A DNA stretch of 64,000 nucleotides from Cribrihabitans_A neustonicus (GTDB taxonomy: Bacteria > Pseudomonadota > Alphaproteobacteria > Rhodobacterales > Rhodobacteraceae), in the NCBI RefSeq assembly GCF_048820895.1, contig NZ_JBMERQ010000012.1, positions 16,320-80,319 of the forward strand. The letters run 5' to 3'. Below the pieces are notes generated by a model, which saw only the letters and a program-made list of their open reading frames with translations, was not told the DNA's origin and did not search any database. This document shows, one piece after another, positions 1-8,084 of the stretch (positions are counted from its first letter, which is position 1; each line of letters opens with the position of its first letter). Position numbers and translations under genes: made by a program.

Positions 1-1199
1 TGTGGGAGGTCACCATCTCCAAAGAGGTTTGGAAAGAGCCGCTCTCGATAATCCAACGGAAACGCCAACCGAACTGGCGTCTTCGGCGAGACGGAAGTCA
101 GGTATCCGGCGGCGGTCAGTTTACTCAGCGTGTTGCGAGCAGTACGCTCGGACGTCTTGAGCACAATCTGCGCATCGCCTCGTTCCAGTGCCCCATGCCG
201 AAGAACCGCCGAGATTAGTTCCGGCGCTCGCTTGTCATCGATGGTATCTGCAACAAGACGACGATACCGTTGGTCCAGTCCGCCGAGATCGAACAATCTT
301 GCTGAGAAGGTGATCTGGTCGAGCGTTACCTTTAGGAACCATTCACTGAACGTCTTCAGTGCCGCTTCTGACAGGTTCCCCCGTCCGTCGCGGTCTCCGC
401 GGCGTGGACTATCCGCGAGATCCATCATCCGTTTGTACTCGCCCCGATCGGTTAGCCCGCGGGCCAGCCCACGTGATACGGACCAGAGCCCTTGGCCACC
501 AATCCCCGCTGTGAGGGCCATGGCATGAGACATCAGTCTGCTGACACGGCCGTTACCATCCGGGAAAGGGTGGATGTAGTTCAGCCGGTGATGTGCAGAC
601 GCGATCGCGATGATCCGTCCGCTCGAAGACCGCGCCGCAATCTGAAACCGTTTGTCGAAATGGTCCATGAATGCCGCAACGCGCGACGATGAAGGAGGTA
701 GGTGGCGCCCGACCGCAACTTCCCGATCGTCATCCTGGCGTATGCGTCCCGGAACGATGGGCTCGTGTGTGCCGTCAGAATGCTCGATGACCCGAAACTC
801 ATCCGGCATCTCGTCGTAGAAGCTCTTATGGACCCAAGTCAGGAATTCGATAGATGTGGGGCGGGGCAGGGTGCCTTTGCGGTGCATCTCGTCGATGGCC
901 CGTTGAACGATGACGTGGGCCCGGGCCTCAAGGGCGAGAGGGCGGGTTTCTTCCTCAAGCTCTGCACCAGCCAGCGCCCTTTCGATGTCGCGGGGGCGCG
1001 TGTTGTGTCCTTCGATCAGGTTGGAGTAGTAGCAGTTCATCACACGGACGAGATCGGCAAGTTCGGCTGCGCTGTCAGGATGCAACCCTTGTCCCAGCCC
1101 GGTGGCTTCCCTCTGGATGTCGACCGAAAGGTCTGCCAGTTCTGTAGGAATATGCTCCTCGAAGAAGCAGGGTTCGATCCTGGCGGGTGTTTCCAGCAT
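1..1199 (-). CDS. Fic family AMP-transferase (C-terminus cut by window edge)
   Basis: Fic proteins transfer AMP (less often another nucleotide moiety) from a nucleotide onto hydroxyl side chains of target proteins. About 399 residues are readable before the left edge. Seen: the Fic core HPFPDGNGR at residues 210-218 with its catalytic His, and upstream S59-N-L-I-E63-G64, which matches the inhibitory-helix motif (S/T)xxxE(G/N). The N-terminal position of that motif puts the protein in the class with an intramolecular inhibitor, so it should be self-restrained. The last readable part (about residues 330-395) looks like a winged-helix DNA-binding segment, common in Fic proteins that regulate themselves. 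The ATG at 1199 is the first in frame and sits next to the repeat cluster described below. It faces away from the rest of the region. Role here (host modulation or addiction) is inference. Confidence 0.9.
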   Translation of the reverse strand, partial: MLETPARIEPCFFEEHIPTELADLSVDIQREATGLGQGLHPDSAAELADLVRVMNCYYSNLIEGHNTRPRDIERALAGAELEEETRPLALEARAHVIVQRAIDEMHRKGTLPRPTSIEFLTWVHKSFYDEMPDEFRVIEHSDGTHEPIVPGRIRQDDDREVAVGRHLPPSSSRVAAFMDHFDKRFQIAARSSSGRIIAIASAHHRLNYIHPFPDGNGRVSRLMSHAMALTAGIGGQGLWSVSRGLARGLTDRGEYKRMMDLADSPRRGDRDGRGNLSEAALKTFSEWFLKVTLDQITFSARLFDLGGLDQRYRRLVADTIDDKRAPELISAVLRHGALERGDAQIVLKTSERTARNTLSKLTAAGYLTSVSPKTPVRLAFPLDYRERLFPNLFGDGDLP

Positions 1200-1200
1200 T

Positions 1201-1300
1201 TTGCCGATCTTCCGTGTTTGCAAAGTAATTGAAAAATAAACACATTTCGTACTTTCAAGCAAGGTTTTGCCGATATGCGTTGCCGATCTTGGTTGCCGAT
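1201..1300. repeat. TTGCCGAT repeats upstream of the fic gene
   Basis: TTGCCGAT occurs at 1201, 1267, 1280 and 1293. The last three copies are exactly 13 bp apart and lie 68-101 bp upstream of the fic start; the first copy overlaps its ribosome-binding region. Helical phasing is not perfect (13 bp), but the spacing is too regular for coincidence. They are candidate operator sites, possibly for the winged-helix part of the Fic protein itself (inference). Confidence 0.45.
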
Positions 1301-1491
1301 CTAGAATTGCTGCATGAAATCAATGGCTTCGGCAGATGCGCCGGGCTTTTCGGTTTTGTTGTGTGCCCAAAGGGGCCGGAAAAAGAGAAAGCGTTCTTCG
1401 GGTTTTGTGACTGTCAGATGAGGGCCTTTGGGGTCCCTCAGATGGGTCCGGGCCGGGTTCCGGTCTGCCGTTCCTGATGAAGGGCATTCCC

Positions 1492-1962
1492 ATGCAAACA
1501 GGTGTCTTGCGCGTGCTCCGCGCAACCGCAGCCTCTTGGTGGCGGCATAGAGAGCTGCGCCGAACTGGCCAGACGGCGCTGGCACAACGGCTCGAACGCC
1601 AGATCGTCCTGCGTGATCTCGGCTATCTGAAGCAGGCGGCGTCATTGCCAAACGCGCATGTGATCTGCGGGGAGGGTGGGACGTTCCTCCATCTCGGCTG
1701 GACCACCGTCTCGAGTTTCGCGCCGATCGAGCGCTTTCCCCTGGCCGCTCTTGCGGTCGCACGAGGGACCCCGTTCATCGATATCCGACCCGTCATGGAT
1801 GTCATCGCCTTCGCCAACCTGCCGCGGGTGACGCGGGACGGATCGCTCGACCCTGACCCTTGCGGTCCTGGCAGGTCCGTCTCGCTGACCACCTACATCG
1901 ACATGGTCGTAAAGCTCGGTGCCAGCATCACCAACGATCCGCGGCCCCGTCGGTCAATCTGA
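1492..1962 (+). CDS. Hypothetical protein, 156 aa
   Basis: I do not recognise this family. It has a basic N-terminal 35 residues (rich in Arg and Trp) followed by a globular region, with no signal peptide, membrane helix or catalytic motif visible. The ATG at 1492 is preferred over the in-frame ATG at 1477 because GAAGGG lies 7 bp before it. The gene reads toward ardC and stops 40 bp upstream of it, so the two may be cotranscribed. The 290 bp before the gene hold only the repeats at 1201-1300. It could be a small plasmid accessory protein; no function is claimed. Confidence 0.6.
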   Translation: MQTGVLRVLRATAASWWRHRELRRTGQTALAQRLERQIVLRDLGYLKQAASLPNAHVICGEGGTFLHLGWTTVSSFAPIERFPLAALAVARGTPFIDIRPVMDVIAFANLPRVTRDGSLDPDPCGPGRSVSLTTYIDMVVKLGASITNDPRPRRSI

Positions 1963-2002
1963 TCCCCATTCCCCCTCATCAACACTCGAAAGGACGCGAG
2001 CC

Positions 2003-2941
2003 ATGGCCCGATCCCGTACGCCCAAATTCGATGCCTCCGAGGTCATCACGAACGAAATCATCCGCATCATCGAGCGCGGCGTCCTGCCGTGGCGCAAGCC
2101 ATGGACCGCAGGTGGCAGCTGTCGCCCCCTGCGCGTGGGCGGGGAACCCTACCAGGGAGTGAACAACTTCCTGCTGACGATGCGGACCGTGATGGCGGGC
2201 CACAGCTCTCCCTTCTGGATGACGCTGCCGCAGGCCAATGCCTTGGACGCAAAGGTCCGCAAGGGCGAAAAGTCCTCTGTCGTCGTTTACTACGGTCAAA
2301 GCCGGAGAGACGCCGGCGATGAGCATGATCACAGCGACGGCGATGATCACTCCGAGGAAGCCCGTATCTTCCGCTTCCAGAAATCCTACCGCGTGTTCAA
2401 TGCCTGCCAGATCGAGGGTCTGCCCGACAGTTTCTTCCCAGATCCGGAGCCGGCACCCGAACATCCGCCGTCCGAGCCCATCCCGCATATGCAGGCGTTT
2501 TTTGATGCCATCGACATCACGACCGTCTTCACGGGCACGGAAGCCTACTATCTGCCGCCTGTAGACAAGGTGTTCATGCCATCCATCACGCGGTTCCACG
2601 ACCCGCGCAATTTCTACGGGGTCTGGGCCCATGAGCTGGCCCATGCCACCAAGGCGCGCCATCGGCTGAACCGCGACTACGGCCTCTCGCGTTTCGGCAA
2701 CACGGCCTATGCCCGCGAAGAGATCGTCGCCGAGCTGACCTCGGTGTTCCTTGGCCAGACGCTCGGCTTTACGGCCCATACGCTCGAGATGAACGCGGCG
2801 TATCTCTACAATTGGCTGCGCGTTCTGCGCTCGGACAATGGCGCCATCTTCAAGCACGCCGCTGACGCGCAGCGCGCCTGCGACTACCTGATCGCACGGT
2901 CGGAGGCGGGTAGGGCAGGGGAGGACGCCGAGGCCGCTTGA
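2003..2941 (+). CDS. ardC: ArdC-type antirestriction protein
   Basis: ArdC proteins bind single-stranded DNA entering the recipient during conjugation and protect it from restriction. The 312 residues show the N-terminal ssDNA-binding domain (about 5-125, with ITNEIIRIIERG and LPWRKPW) and a C-terminal zincin-like metallopeptidase domain with H210-E-L-A-H214, followed by an EEIVAEL segment that supplies the likely third zinc ligand. An acidic, His/Asp-rich insertion at about residues 105-118 is unusual. The ATG at 2003 is chosen because AAAGGACG precedes it and because the family's N-terminus starts there, although the frame is open further upstream. Position near one end of the transfer module fits a leading-region gene expressed early after transfer (inference). 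Confidence 0.92.
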   Translation: MARSRTPKFDASEVITNEIIRIIERGVLPWRKPWTAGGSCRPLRVGGEPYQGVNNFLLTMRTVMAGHSSPFWMTLPQANALDAKVRKGEKSSVVVYYGQSRRDAGDEHDHSDGDDHSEEARIFRFQKSYRVFNACQIEGLPDSFFPDPEPAPEHPPSEPIPHMQAFFDAIDITTVFTGTEAYYLPPVDKVFMPSITRFHDPRNFYGVWAHELAHATKARHRLNRDYGLSRFGNTAYAREEIVAELTSVFLGQTLGFTAHTLEMNAAYLYNWLRVLRSDNGAIFKHAADAQRACDYLIARSEAGRAGEDAEAA

Positions 2942-2951
2942 GGGATGTGTG

Positions 2952-2974
2952 CCTGAAAAGAAAAAGCGGGCTTT
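2952..2974 (+). promoter_or_regulatory. Recurrent leader element, copy 1
   Basis: CCTGAAAAGAAAAAGCGGGC followed by TTTG. The AAAGC-GG-GCTTT core is self-complementary. Related copies precede the genes at 8085, 12469 and 13846, always between a stop codon and the next start. This copy is 36 bp before the DUF3768 start. Confidence 0.45.
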
Positions 2975-3009
2975 GGGAAGGGTGTTTCAACTTCTCAACG
3001 GAGAGCCCA

Positions 3010-3399
3010 ATGACCACCACCGCACAGCCTCAGACAGACCGCCCTGATCCGAGTGTGATCGCAGCGCAGAATGACGCGTTTCGCAAGCTCGCATGCCTCG
3101 GAGTGCCGCTCGCGCGGCCCATCCAAGGCCGCATGCATGTGACCCGTTCACTCATGGAGGCCGGTGACGGCTTCATGGCCGAGGCGGTGAAGGCCACCGG
3201 TGAGTTTGCCACATTCGAGCCTGAGAATGACCCGGAAGGCTGGCACGATTTCGGGGCGGTCGAGATCCGGGGCGAGACCGTGTTCTGGAAAATCGATCTC
3301 TATGAGGCGGATTCCGATTTCCGCTACGGGGCCGAGACCCCGGACAATCCCGCCACCACCATGCGCGTGCTGACCATCATGATGGCGCGCGACTGGTAG
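3010..3399 (+). CDS. DUF3768 family protein
   Basis: A 129-residue cytosolic protein matching the DUF3768 pattern that is common on alphaproteobacterial plasmids: an N-terminal NDAFR segment, an MHVTRSL segment in the middle, then an acidic aromatic C-terminal half (WHDFGAVEI, FWKIDLYEAD) ending in a methionine-rich strand. The function of the family is unknown. The start at 3010 is taken because the upstream in-frame codons lie inside the leader element and ACGGAGAG stands before this ATG. A strong hairpin terminator follows at 3437. Being next to ArdC and ParB suggests a maintenance or establishment role, which is inference. Confidence 0.8.
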   Translation: MTTTAQPQTDRPDPSVIAAQNDAFRKLACLGVPLARPIQGRMHVTRSLMEAGDGFMAEAVKATGEFATFEPENDPEGWHDFGAVEIRGETVFWKIDLYEADSDFRYGAETPDNPATTMRVLTIMMARDW

Positions 3400-3436
3400 G
3401 GCAGGGGACTCCTCCCCCCTGACACCTCAAGAGATG

Positions 3437-3476
3437 AAGGCCCACTGACCTCTAAAAGGGAGAGTGGGCCTTTTGT
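3437..3476 (+). terminator. Rho-independent terminator after DUF3768 gene
   Basis: A perfect 10-bp stem (AAGGCCCACT at 3437-3446 pairing with AGTGGGCCTT at 3463-3472) with a 16-nt loop, running into TTGT. It separates the DUF3768 gene from the parB-like gene. Confidence 0.7.
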
Positions 3477-3555
3477 CGTGGTGATCCCTGAAGGCGGGGA
3501 TTGGTCACGCGCGTGATGGCGCGGGCCGCATCTAACTCACCAAGAAGGATATCCC

Positions 3556-5538
3556 ATGACCGCAAGTTTCAATCCCGCTTCCGTCGCCATCGGCGATCTG
3601 ACAGCTCACCCCGCCAACGTGCGCAGCAACTCGCCGGAAACCTACGACCCCGAGAACATCGCGAATCTGAAAGCCAGCATCGCCGTTTTGGGTCTCCTGC
3701 AGCCGCTTCTGGTCCAGCAGGTCGACGGCAAATACGCCGTGCTGGCCGGTGGCCGGCGCCATGCCGCGCTGAAGGAGCTGATCGCCGACAAGGCCAGCAA
3801 GGGGTTCACGGCGAAAACCAAGGTGGACTGCCGCCTTGTCCCTGAGGAGTGCGACGTCACCACGGCGCTGTCGCTCGCCGAGAACATCACCCAGGCCCCG
3901 ATGAACGCCATCGACGAGTTCGAGGCCTTCGCCCGGATGATGGAGGTCGATGGCCAGACGCCCGAGACCATCGCAAAGACCTTCGGCACGACCGTCGCCG
4001 CCGTCAAAGGCCGGTTGCGCTATGGCCTGATCCACCCCGATATCCGCGCCGCGGCCCGGGCCAAGGTGATCACGCTCGACACGATGAAGGCCTTTGCCGA
4101 GCACCCGAGCCAGGAGGTGCAGCGCGAGGTCTTCGGGTCCCTCACGAAAGACGGCGGTTATCTGCAGGCCTATACGGTGCGCCAGGCGCTCAAATCCCGT
4201 GGCGTGCAGGTCAGCGACGCTATCGGCGCCTTCGTGCGCGCGGACTACGAGGCACGCGGCGGGGCGATCGCGGCGGACCTTCTGGAAGAGCATTCGGTGC
4301 TCGAGGATGCCGCACTGGTCGAGACCATCCTGCTCGAGAAACTCACGGCTGCCGCCGAGGAGGCCCGCATGAGGCTGGGCTTTGCCTGGGCCGATGCGAT
4401 GGTCCGCTATGATTACGCGGCCATGGCCGACTATGGCCGCGTCTATCCCGGCCCGATCGAGCCGGATGAGACCGCCCAGAAGCGCATCGATGAGATCACC
4501 GCCGAGCTTGAGAAATTGCAGCTCGAGATGGAGGATGAGGGGCTCGAGGACGACGCATACAACGTCCTCTACGACCGCGTGGATGCTCTGGAAGAGGAAG
4601 CCCGCGACCTGCAGGAGGCCTACAGCGTCGAGGACCTGGCGCGGGCAGGCGTGATCGCGTCGTGGTCGGGCGGGCAGATCACGCTCCATGTGGGTCTCGT
4701 CCGCCCGGAAGACACCGTCAAAGAGGAGGGCGCGCGCGGCTCCTCGGCAAGCCCGACCGCGGAGGAGGCCCCGGACGCCGGCGAAATCAACTACCCAGCG
4801 TCGTTGGCTGAAGACCTCAAGACCGAGCGCGCCATGGCCCTTGGCGCTGCGATGGCACTGCACCCCGAGGCCACGCTCGATCTGACGCTCTTCAAACTGG
4901 TAAGTGACGTTCTGGCCAGCGGCATGAGTGTCACGCAGGCAATCAAGGTCGAGGCCCGCAAGGAATACCGCAACCACGCCAAGATGGACGAGATCGACGG
5001 CACCTCGTTCGAGCAAGTGGCGGCGGCCCATGATGCGCTCAACCTCTCCTGGCTCGATGACACCCGCGCGCCTGCCGATCAGTTCGCGGCCTTTCGCGCG
5101 CTGAAGCCGGGCGAGAAGGCCAAGCTCGTGGCCTATGCGACGGCCAGCACCACGCAGTCCTGCTTCGCCCGGGACCGCCAGCGCGACAGCCTGATGCATG
5201 ACTTCGAGATCGAGATCATGCCCGATATCCGCGCCCACTGGACGCCGAACGCGGCGCTATTCAGCCGCTTCAAGAAGGCCTGGCTCTTGAAGATCCTCGG
5301 CGAGGATCTGGGTCTGGCCCAGGAGGCGGTGACGCTGGCCTCGTCGAGCAAGAGGGAGATCGTCGCCTTCTGCGACAAGCTCTTTTCAAAGCCCTTCGCC
5401 ACACTCACGGACGCGCAGCGCGCTGCCGTGGCTGCCTGGTGCCCGCCGATGATGCAGACCGCCGGTATCGCCTTTGATGAGGCGGAGCCCACTGCGGAAA
5501 CCCCGGAGCCTGACAGCGAGATCGCGCAAGCGGCCTGA
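3556..5538 (+). CDS. ParB/RepB/Spo0J-family protein, large plasmid type
   Basis: At 660 residues this is about twice the length of a chromosomal ParB. The ParB/Srx N-terminal domain covers roughly residues 8-115, with the CTP-binding box GGRRHA at 65-70 and the second box around AENITQ at 109-114. A helix-turn-helix region follows (about 125-155). Residues 310-355 form an acidic, Glu-rich predicted coiled coil; the C-terminal 250 residues are not recognised. Chromosomal ParB proteins bind centromere-like sites and load as CTP clamps. Large ParB-like proteins of conjugative elements often lack a neighbouring parA, and none is visible here, so it may act as a regulator or nuclease-like protein instead of a true partition protein. 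The ATG at 3556 has an AAGGATATCCC leader. A 10-bp-stem hairpin follows the stop. Confidence 0.88.
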   Translation: MTASFNPASVAIGDLTAHPANVRSNSPETYDPENIANLKASIAVLGLLQPLLVQQVDGKYAVLAGGRRHAALKELIADKASKGFTAKTKVDCRLVPEECDVTTALSLAENITQAPMNAIDEFEAFARMMEVDGQTPETIAKTFGTTVAAVKGRLRYGLIHPDIRAAARAKVITLDTMKAFAEHPSQEVQREVFGSLTKDGGYLQAYTVRQALKSRGVQVSDAIGAFVRADYEARGGAIAADLLEEHSVLEDAALVETILLEKLTAAAEEARMRLGFAWADAMVRYDYAAMADYGRVYPGPIEPDETAQKRIDEITAELEKLQLEMEDEGLEDDAYNVLYDRVDALEEEARDLQEAYSVEDLARAGVIASWSGGQITLHVGLVRPEDTVKEEGARGSSASPTAEEAPDAGEINYPASLAEDLKTERAMALGAAMALHPEATLDLTLFKLVSDVLASGMSVTQAIKVEARKEYRNHAKMDEIDGTSFEQVAAAHDALNLSWLDDTRAPADQFAAFRALKPGEKAKLVAYATASTTQSCFARDRQRDSLMHDFEIEIMPDIRAHWTPNAALFSRFKKAWLLKILGEDLGLAQEAVTLASSSKREIVAFCDKLFSKPFATLTDAQRAAVAAWCPPMMQTAGIAFDEAEPTAETPEPDSEIAQAA

Positions 5539-5548
5539 GCCATCAAGT

Positions 5549-5582
5549 GACCCGCGCGTGGACCATGCCACCCGCGCGGGTC
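5549..5582 (+). other. Hairpin between parB-like gene and next ORF
   Basis: GACCCGCGCG (5549-5558) pairs perfectly with CGCGCGGGTC (5573-5582) around a 14-nt loop. There is no T tract, so it is either a Rho-dependent attenuator-like structure or an mRNA-stabilising stem in the 76-bp leader of the next gene. Confidence 0.5.
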
Positions 5583-5614
5583 GACCCTCCCACGCCCAAC
5601 GGAAAGACATCCCC

Positions 5615-6208
5615 ATGGCTATTCTCAAGTTCTCTGCCTCCGCAGTTGCGGCGCAGATCGCCCATGCGCGCGCCTGCAAGACCTTCCTGCCCAACTGGAA
5701 CGGGCCCGTGGACAGGCCCGCGCTGATCCTCATCGTCGGCAATGGTGTGCATCTGCGCTCGAACGGGATCGACGGCACGACTACCCGCATCGTCACCACC
5801 GAGCAGGCCGATCCCTCCTTCGCTTTCGCCGATGGCATGAACCCGTTTCGGGACACATATTGGATGGCGCAACGCCGCATGGCGTTTCGCGATCTGACCG
5901 GCCAGTTCTACACCGACATCCTCGACGATGTGCAGGTGCTCATCGACCGGGGGCATGGGGCCATCCGGCTCGCCACCGATGGTCACAGCATCCGCGTCTT
6001 CGTACGCCGGGCCTCGGACTATCTCATCGGCGGGACCTACGAGGTGCCCTCGGACCTCGGCGGCACGTTCCGGGTCATCCTCAAGGATGCCTGCGACACC
6101 TTCGCGATCGTGCAAAACTGCGGCAATTGCGAGGATTTCGACGCGATGCAGCCCTATCGCGTGCCGCTCGATGCGCTGATGGAAATCGATGACCGGAGGG
6201 TGGCTTGA
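5615..6208 (+). CDS. Hypothetical protein, 197 aa
   Basis: No recognisable family. The sequence is that of a soluble mixed alpha/beta protein; C-terminal Cys residues occur in IVQNCGNCEDF (CxxC at about residues 168-171), the only motif of note, which could bind a metal. The ATG at 5615 follows GGAAAGACATCCCC. Its stop codon overlaps the ATG of the next gene by one base (TGATG), so the two are almost certainly translationally coupled and may work together. It belongs to the block of small accessory genes between the parB-like gene and the toxin-antitoxin pair. Confidence 0.7.
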   Translation: MAILKFSASAVAAQIAHARACKTFLPNWNGPVDRPALILIVGNGVHLRSNGIDGTTTRIVTTEQADPSFAFADGMNPFRDTYWMAQRRMAFRDLTGQFYTDILDDVQVLIDRGHGAIRLATDGHSIRVFVRRASDYLIGGTYEVPSDLGGTFRVILKDACDTFAIVQNCGNCEDFDAMQPYRVPLDALMEIDDRRVA

Positions 6209-6861
6209 TGGGATGGCTCTTCTATACCGACCGTCGCGTCCAGACCTATGCGGATGAGAAAGCGGAGATCAGCCGGCTTTGCAGCTTCGAGAGCGACACG
6301 CGCAAAACCGAACTGGTGAAAGCCTGCAAAGTTGGCTCCACGTGGTATGCGGCGGCAAGGGTCACCAATATTGACGGTTCCCCTGTCGAAGACGCGACCT
6401 ATGTGACCGATCCGGATGGCTCCATCTCTTTCGGGGCTGTCTTCCTCACCCGATACGATGATGGCTGCTGGGGCTACAAGGACATGGAGGAAAGCTCTGG
6501 CCCGAACGCGTCGCGCGCTCCCCTTGCGCTGATCGAACTTCTCTCCAACCTGAAAGACTCGGACAGCTACGCCCATGCCTGGCGTAAGCGCTGCCGGGAT
6601 TGGGCTGCGATCCCGGACTACGAGGAAGGCGACAAGATCAAGCTCGCCACCCCTGTGACGCTCACCGATGGTAGCACCTGCCAGATCGTCACCGCGACCC
6701 ACTACAGGCGTGGGCGGCAAAAACGCCGCTGTTACCGCATCGAGGAAACCGGTGGACTCGTGCGCCTCTCGAAGGTGTCACTTGCGGGCTCGGAGCTACT
6801 CAGCTCCGCGAAGGGTGCTGCCAGCCCGGTGCTGGCGGAGTATCTCGCGGGGCGAAATTAG
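6208..6861 (+). CDS. Hypothetical protein beginning MGWLFYTDRR, 217 aa
   Basis: A conserved-looking plasmid protein whose N-terminus (MGWLFYTDRRV) is characteristic of a DUF family found beside DUF736 and ArdC genes (possibly DUF6927; recalled, not checked). It contains several aromatic strands and no transmembrane helix or catalytic motif that I recognise. The ATG at 6208 overlaps the preceding stop; a TTG three bases earlier is in frame but less likely. Function unknown; coupling to the preceding ORF suggests a shared role. Confidence 0.7.
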   Translation: MGWLFYTDRRVQTYADEKAEISRLCSFESDTRKTELVKACKVGSTWYAAARVTNIDGSPVEDATYVTDPDGSISFGAVFLTRYDDGCWGYKDMEESSGPNASRAPLALIELLSNLKDSDSYAHAWRKRCRDWAAIPDYEEGDKIKLATPVTLTDGSTCQIVTATHYRRGRQKRRCYRIEETGGLVRLSKVSLAGSELLSSAKGAASPVLAEYLAGRN

Positions 6862-6918
6862 GTCCTGCGCCGGACGGGTCATCGACCTGCCCGGCGACAG
6901 CAGATGCTGCGGCTTGTC

Positions 6919-6947
6919 TTGACAAGGCAATGCAAATGCATTACCTA
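6919..6947 (+). promoter_or_regulatory. Promoter and operator of prlF-yhaV
   Basis: TTGACA at 6919-6924 is a consensus -35 box; the -10 region 17 bp later (TACCTA, 6942-6947) is weak. Between them AATGCA-AA-TGCATT (6929-6942) is a perfect inverted repeat, ideally placed for autorepression by the AbrB-like antitoxin. Confidence 0.6.
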
Positions 6948-6986
6948 TCGCAGGCAGCAAAGATCCCTCTCTTTCAGGAGACTGCC

Positions 6987-7313
6987 ATGACAGCGCTCGC
7001 ACAAGATGTCTCGAAACTCACGGATCGGTATCAGACGACCGTGCCGGCGGGTGTTCGCAAGCAACTCAAGCTGGGCAAGGGCGACCAGATTCGTTACTGC
7101 ACCGAGCCGAGTGGCAGGGTCTATATCGAGCCCGTGTGCAGCGACGAGGAAGATCCCGTGCTAGGAGCCTTTCTCGATTTTGTCGAGGCCGATATCAAGG
7201 CGCATCCGGACCGCATTCGGGCGTTCGATGGGGCTTTGCATGACCGTCTTGCAGCACTGGTCGGAGACGTTGACGTCGATCTCGATGCGCCGCTATCGCT
7301 CGAGGATGAATGA
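6987..7313 (+). CDS. prlF: PrlF-type antitoxin (AbrB fold)
   Basis: The 108-residue protein starts with a swapped-hairpin AbrB domain (residues 5-50: LTDRYQTTVPAGVRKQL, then LGKGDQIRY), the DNA-binding part of PrlF/SohA antitoxins, followed by an acidic C-terminal segment that in this family neutralises YhaV. AGGAG lies 7 bp before the ATG. The gene overlaps yhaV by 4 bp (ATGA), giving coupled translation with the antitoxin first. The palindrome in the promoter just upstream is the likely site of autoregulation. The pair would stabilise the element after segregation loss. Confidence 0.92.
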   Translation: MTALAQDVSKLTDRYQTTVPAGVRKQLKLGKGDQIRYCTEPSGRVYIEPVCSDEEDPVLGAFLDFVEADIKAHPDRIRAFDGALHDRLAALVGDVDVDLDAPLSLEDE

Positions 7314-7828
7314 GCGGCGATAGCGTGCCCGCCCAAGCGCCCCTTGTCGTGAATGGATGGTCGATTTATGCGCACCCACTCTTTCTGGACCAGCTCGAAG
7401 GGCTGGTCGAGGAGGTCGAGGCGCGTAAGGCTCGCGATCCCAAGACCTGGCACAAGAAAAATTCCACGAAACGGCTGGCCGCCATCTTCAAGCTGGTCAC
7501 CGAGGCCATACCGGCAGATCCGGGTGCCGCCGCCTTCAGGCAAGGCGGCACTCTCGGCGATCACCGCAAGCACTGGTTCCGGGCGAAATTCTTCCAGCAA
7601 TATCGGCTGTTCTACCGGTTCAACAGCGATGCGAAGGTCATCGTGGTGGCCTGGGTGAACGACGACAAGACCCTGCGCGCCTATGGCAGCAAGACTGATG
7701 CCTATGCGACGTTCAAAGGGATGCTGGAAGATGGCAATCCACCTGACAATTTCGACGCGCTCTTGAAAGAAGCGGCGGCGGAGAACAAGCGGTTCGAAAC
7801 TTCCCTTGAAGCGGCGCCAGATCGGTAA
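7310..7828 (+). CDS. yhaV: YhaV-type ribonuclease toxin
   Basis: YhaV is a ribosome-associated RelE-superfamily endoribonuclease that stops growth when PrlF is lost. The 172 residues are full length and follow the family closely: VVNGWSIYAHPLFLDQL near the N-terminus, KKNSTKRLAAI in the middle, FRQGGTLG, KHWFRAKFFQQYRLFYR (basic and aromatic residues of the active face) and VAWVNDDKTLRAYGS near the C-terminus. No inactivating change is visible, so the toxin should be active. Four-base overlap with prlF. Confidence 0.94.
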   Translation: MSGDSVPAQAPLVVNGWSIYAHPLFLDQLEGLVEEVEARKARDPKTWHKKNSTKRLAAIFKLVTEAIPADPGAAAFRQGGTLGDHRKHWFRAKFFQQYRLFYRFNSDAKVIVVAWVNDDKTLRAYGSKTDAYATFKGMLEDGNPPDNFDALLKEAAAENKRFETSLEAAPDR

Positions 7829-7981
7829 GTGGCCGCTGAAGCGAATTCTCATGACGCGTGGTTTTGCGCGCAGGTGAAGGCCGCGCTTGAGGATGCACGC
7901 GCCGGAACTTCACAGGTTCAGGTGATGCAGGCCGCACAGGCATTGATTGATGCGAAGCGGCAGGTCGAACCCAAGACCTGA
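7829..7981 (+). CDS. Small RelB/stability-determinant-like ORF, 50 aa
   Basis: Starting with GTG directly after the yhaV stop codon, this 50-residue ORF contains HDAWFCAQVKAALEDAR and a QVQVMQAA segment. That pattern recalls the short stability-determinant/RelB-like antitoxins (HDeWFRaqVqeALdd..., ...eeVMa). No partner RelE/ParE toxin follows, so it is either a third member of the prlF-yhaV operon or an orphan antitoxin. The assignment rests on a short match and is uncertain. Confidence 0.5.
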   Translation: MAAEANSHDAWFCAQVKAALEDARAGTSQVQVMQAAQALIDAKRQVEPKT

Positions 7982-8018
7982 CCAAGCCTTGGAGGTCAGC
8001 GCGGTCTGACCTCATCAA

Positions 8019-8044
8019 CCTGAAAAGCGAAAGCGGGCTTTTTT
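8019..8044 (+). promoter_or_regulatory. Recurrent leader element, copy 2
   Basis: CCTGAAAAGCGAAAGCGGGC followed by TTTTTT: the AAAGC-GG-GCTTT stem plus a T run makes this copy the most terminator-like. It lies 40 bp before the start of the strawberry-notch gene. Confidence 0.5.
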
Positions 8045-8084
8045 GTCCTTTGGAACTCAGACCCTGATCCAAAGGAAAAACCCC

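Noticed and set aside
3532..5238. A 568-codon open frame on the minus strand
   Set aside because: It is the antisense shadow of the parB-like gene; the plus-strand product has clear ParB motifs and a ribosome-binding site.
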